Source of the DNA: Vagococcus martis
Lineage (GTDB): Bacteria; Bacillota; Bacilli; Lactobacillales; Vagococcaceae
Direction: 5' to 3'
Assembly: GCF_002026305.1 (NCBI RefSeq)
Contig: NZ_MVAB01000001.1
Span: 1,594,001 to 1,658,000, forward strand
DNA: 64,000 bases
Shown: one piece after another, positions 63,122 through 64,000 of the stretch
Numbering within the stretch: position 1 is the stretch's first letter
Layout of the letters: each line of letters begins with the position of its first letter
Notes under the pieces: model-generated
Told to the model about the DNA's origin: nothing
Databases searched by the model: none
Seen by the model: the letters and a program-made list of their open reading frames with translations, nothing else
Made by a program: the position numbers and the translations under genes

Positions 63122-64000
63122 ATGAAATTAGGTGTTTTTACCCCATTATTTAATAACCTATCATTTGATGACATGATTGAAAAAGTAGCGGAACAAGGGT
63201 TACAAATGGTTGAGATTGGAACAGGTGGCTCTCCAGGAAGTGCTCACTGTGATGTGGACGCGTTACTCGCCAGCAGTGATAAACGAAGAGAATACCAAGC
63301 AAAATTAAATGATAAAGGATTAGAAATTAGTGCCTTTAGTGCACATCATAATCCTATTTCACCAAAACCTGCAGAAGCAAAAGAAGCGGACGAACTATTA
63401 AGAAAAACAATTAAGTTGGCATCTCTAATGAATGTGCCAGTGGTAAATGGATTCTCTGGTGTTGGTGGAGGAAATGAAACTGATACATCTGTGAACTGGC
63501 CTGTTTTACCATGGCCAACAGATTACACAGATATCTATCATTATCAGTGGGAGAATAAATTAATCCCTTACTGGAAAGATATCAATCACGAATGCCAAGT
63601 AGCTGGAGTGAAAATTGGGATTGAACTTCATGGAGGTTTTTTAGCTCATACACCATATACTATGTTGAAATTACGTGATGCTGCGGGAGATAATATCGGG
63701 TGTAACTTGGATCCTTCTCATTTATGGTGGCAAGGAATTGAACCAGTTGGTGCGATTAAAATTTTAGGAAAAGAAAATGCGATTCATCATTTCCATGCTA
63801 AAGATACCTATTTAGATCAAGATAACATGAATATGTATGGTGTGACGGATATGCAACCTTATACAAATGTTCAGTCAAGAGCGTGGACATTTAGATCAGT
63901 TGGCTGTGGACATAGCTTACAAGATTGGTCAGATATTATTAGTGCATTGCGATTATATGGATATGATTACGTATTAAGTATCGAGCATGAAGATCCATTG
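63122..64000 (+). CDS. Sugar phosphate isomerase/epimerase (5' part)
   Basis: Starts with ATG at 63122 after TAGGAGGAAA and is still open at the right edge (293 codons present). MKLGVFTPLFNNLSFDDMIEKVAEQGLQMVEI, IGIELHGGFLAHTP, NIGCNLDPSHLWWQGIEP and VLSIEHEDP fit the AP-endonuclease-like TIM barrel of IolE/hydroxypyruvate isomerase-type enzymes, with the metal-binding Glu, Asp-x-x-His and His residues visible. It belongs to the same operon as the ThuA protein and the oxidoreductase, so a sugar or cyclitol catabolic pathway is likely. Confidence 0.9.
   Translation, partial: MKLGVFTPLFNNLSFDDMIEKVAEQGLQMVEIGTGGSPGSAHCDVDALLASSDKRREYQAKLNDKGLEISAFSAHHNPISPKPAEAKEADELLRKTIKLASLMNVPVVNGFSGVGGGNETDTSVNWPVLPWPTDYTDIYHYQWENKLIPYWKDINHECQVAGVKIGIELHGGFLAHTPYTMLKLRDAAGDNIGCNLDPSHLWWQGIEPVGAIKILGKENAIHHFHAKDTYLDQDNMNMYGVTDMQPYTNVQSRAWTFRSVGCGHSLQDWSDIISALRLYGYDYVLSIEHEDPL

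Overview
The window reads as chromosome of a low-GC Gram-positive coccus of the order Lactobacillales, most likely Vagococcus or a close Enterococcaceae relative. The basis is the AT-rich sequence, strong AGGAGG-type ribosome binding sites, the gene orders comG-methyltransferase-ackA, prmA-rsmE-rel-dtd, ymdB-ricA-mutS-mutL and ruvAB-queA-tgt-yajC, and a maltose locus arranged as described for Enterococcus faecalis (malP / malT-mapP-malR). The genus is inference; there is no rRNA in the window.

Layout. 1-4.4 kb: the 3' part of the competence pseudopilus operon (comGB' to comGG), a YtxK/ComYH-type methyltransferase and acetate kinase. 4.4-6.8 kb (minus strand): universal stress protein, a small membrane protein, a 6S RNA gene and rarA. 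6.8-13.2 kb: DUF3013 protein, prmA, rsmE, rel, dtd, and an MFS transporter. 13.2-16.6 kb is accessory DNA: four copies of a ~100-nt small-RNA gene, each with its own promoter, upstream palindrome and terminator, interleaved with a DUF3995 gene, a 5'-damaged DUF6891 gene and an IS30-family element. 16.6-23.3 kb: trhO, small envelope or membrane proteins, an SGNH hydrolase, a GNAT enzyme, a YdcZ transporter with an unexplained structured leader, and panT-coaC-coaB-SDR. 23.4-34.7 kb: a long plus-strand housekeeping run for RNA turnover, mismatch repair, Holliday-junction processing and queuosine synthesis.

34.7-39.9 kb is a second accessory block: an orphan SARP/BTAD-like regulator, a leader peptide with an attenuator-like hairpin, and a 1270-residue LPXTG surface protein with six almost identical 110-residue pilin-type isopeptide domains. 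40-47.4 kb holds a GldA-like dehydrogenase, an amino-acid ABC system whose ATPase is truncated, a His-rich P-type ATPase, a GNAT enzyme and an IS1202-like element flanked by 27-28 bp direct repeats that abut the rplK promoter. 47.4-52 kb: rplK-rplA and rplJ-rplL with L1-site and L10-leader structures, pncB and an ASCH protein. A second SARP/BTAD-like regulator sits at 52.2 kb.

52.9-60.3 kb is a complete maltose system: PTS uptake (malT), dephosphorylation (mapP), phosphorolysis (malP), beta-phosphoglucomutase (pgmB) and a LacI repressor (malR), with two operator-like sites in the divergent promoter region. The window ends inside a sugar-derivative operon (AraC regulator, Gfo/Idh/MocA dehydrogenase, ThuA protein, sugar phosphate isomerase). 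I saw no tRNA, rRNA, CRISPR array or prophage. The observations most worth following are the four-copy anti-Shine-Dalgarno sRNA array and the adhesin leader/attenuator next to an orphan BTAD-like regulator.
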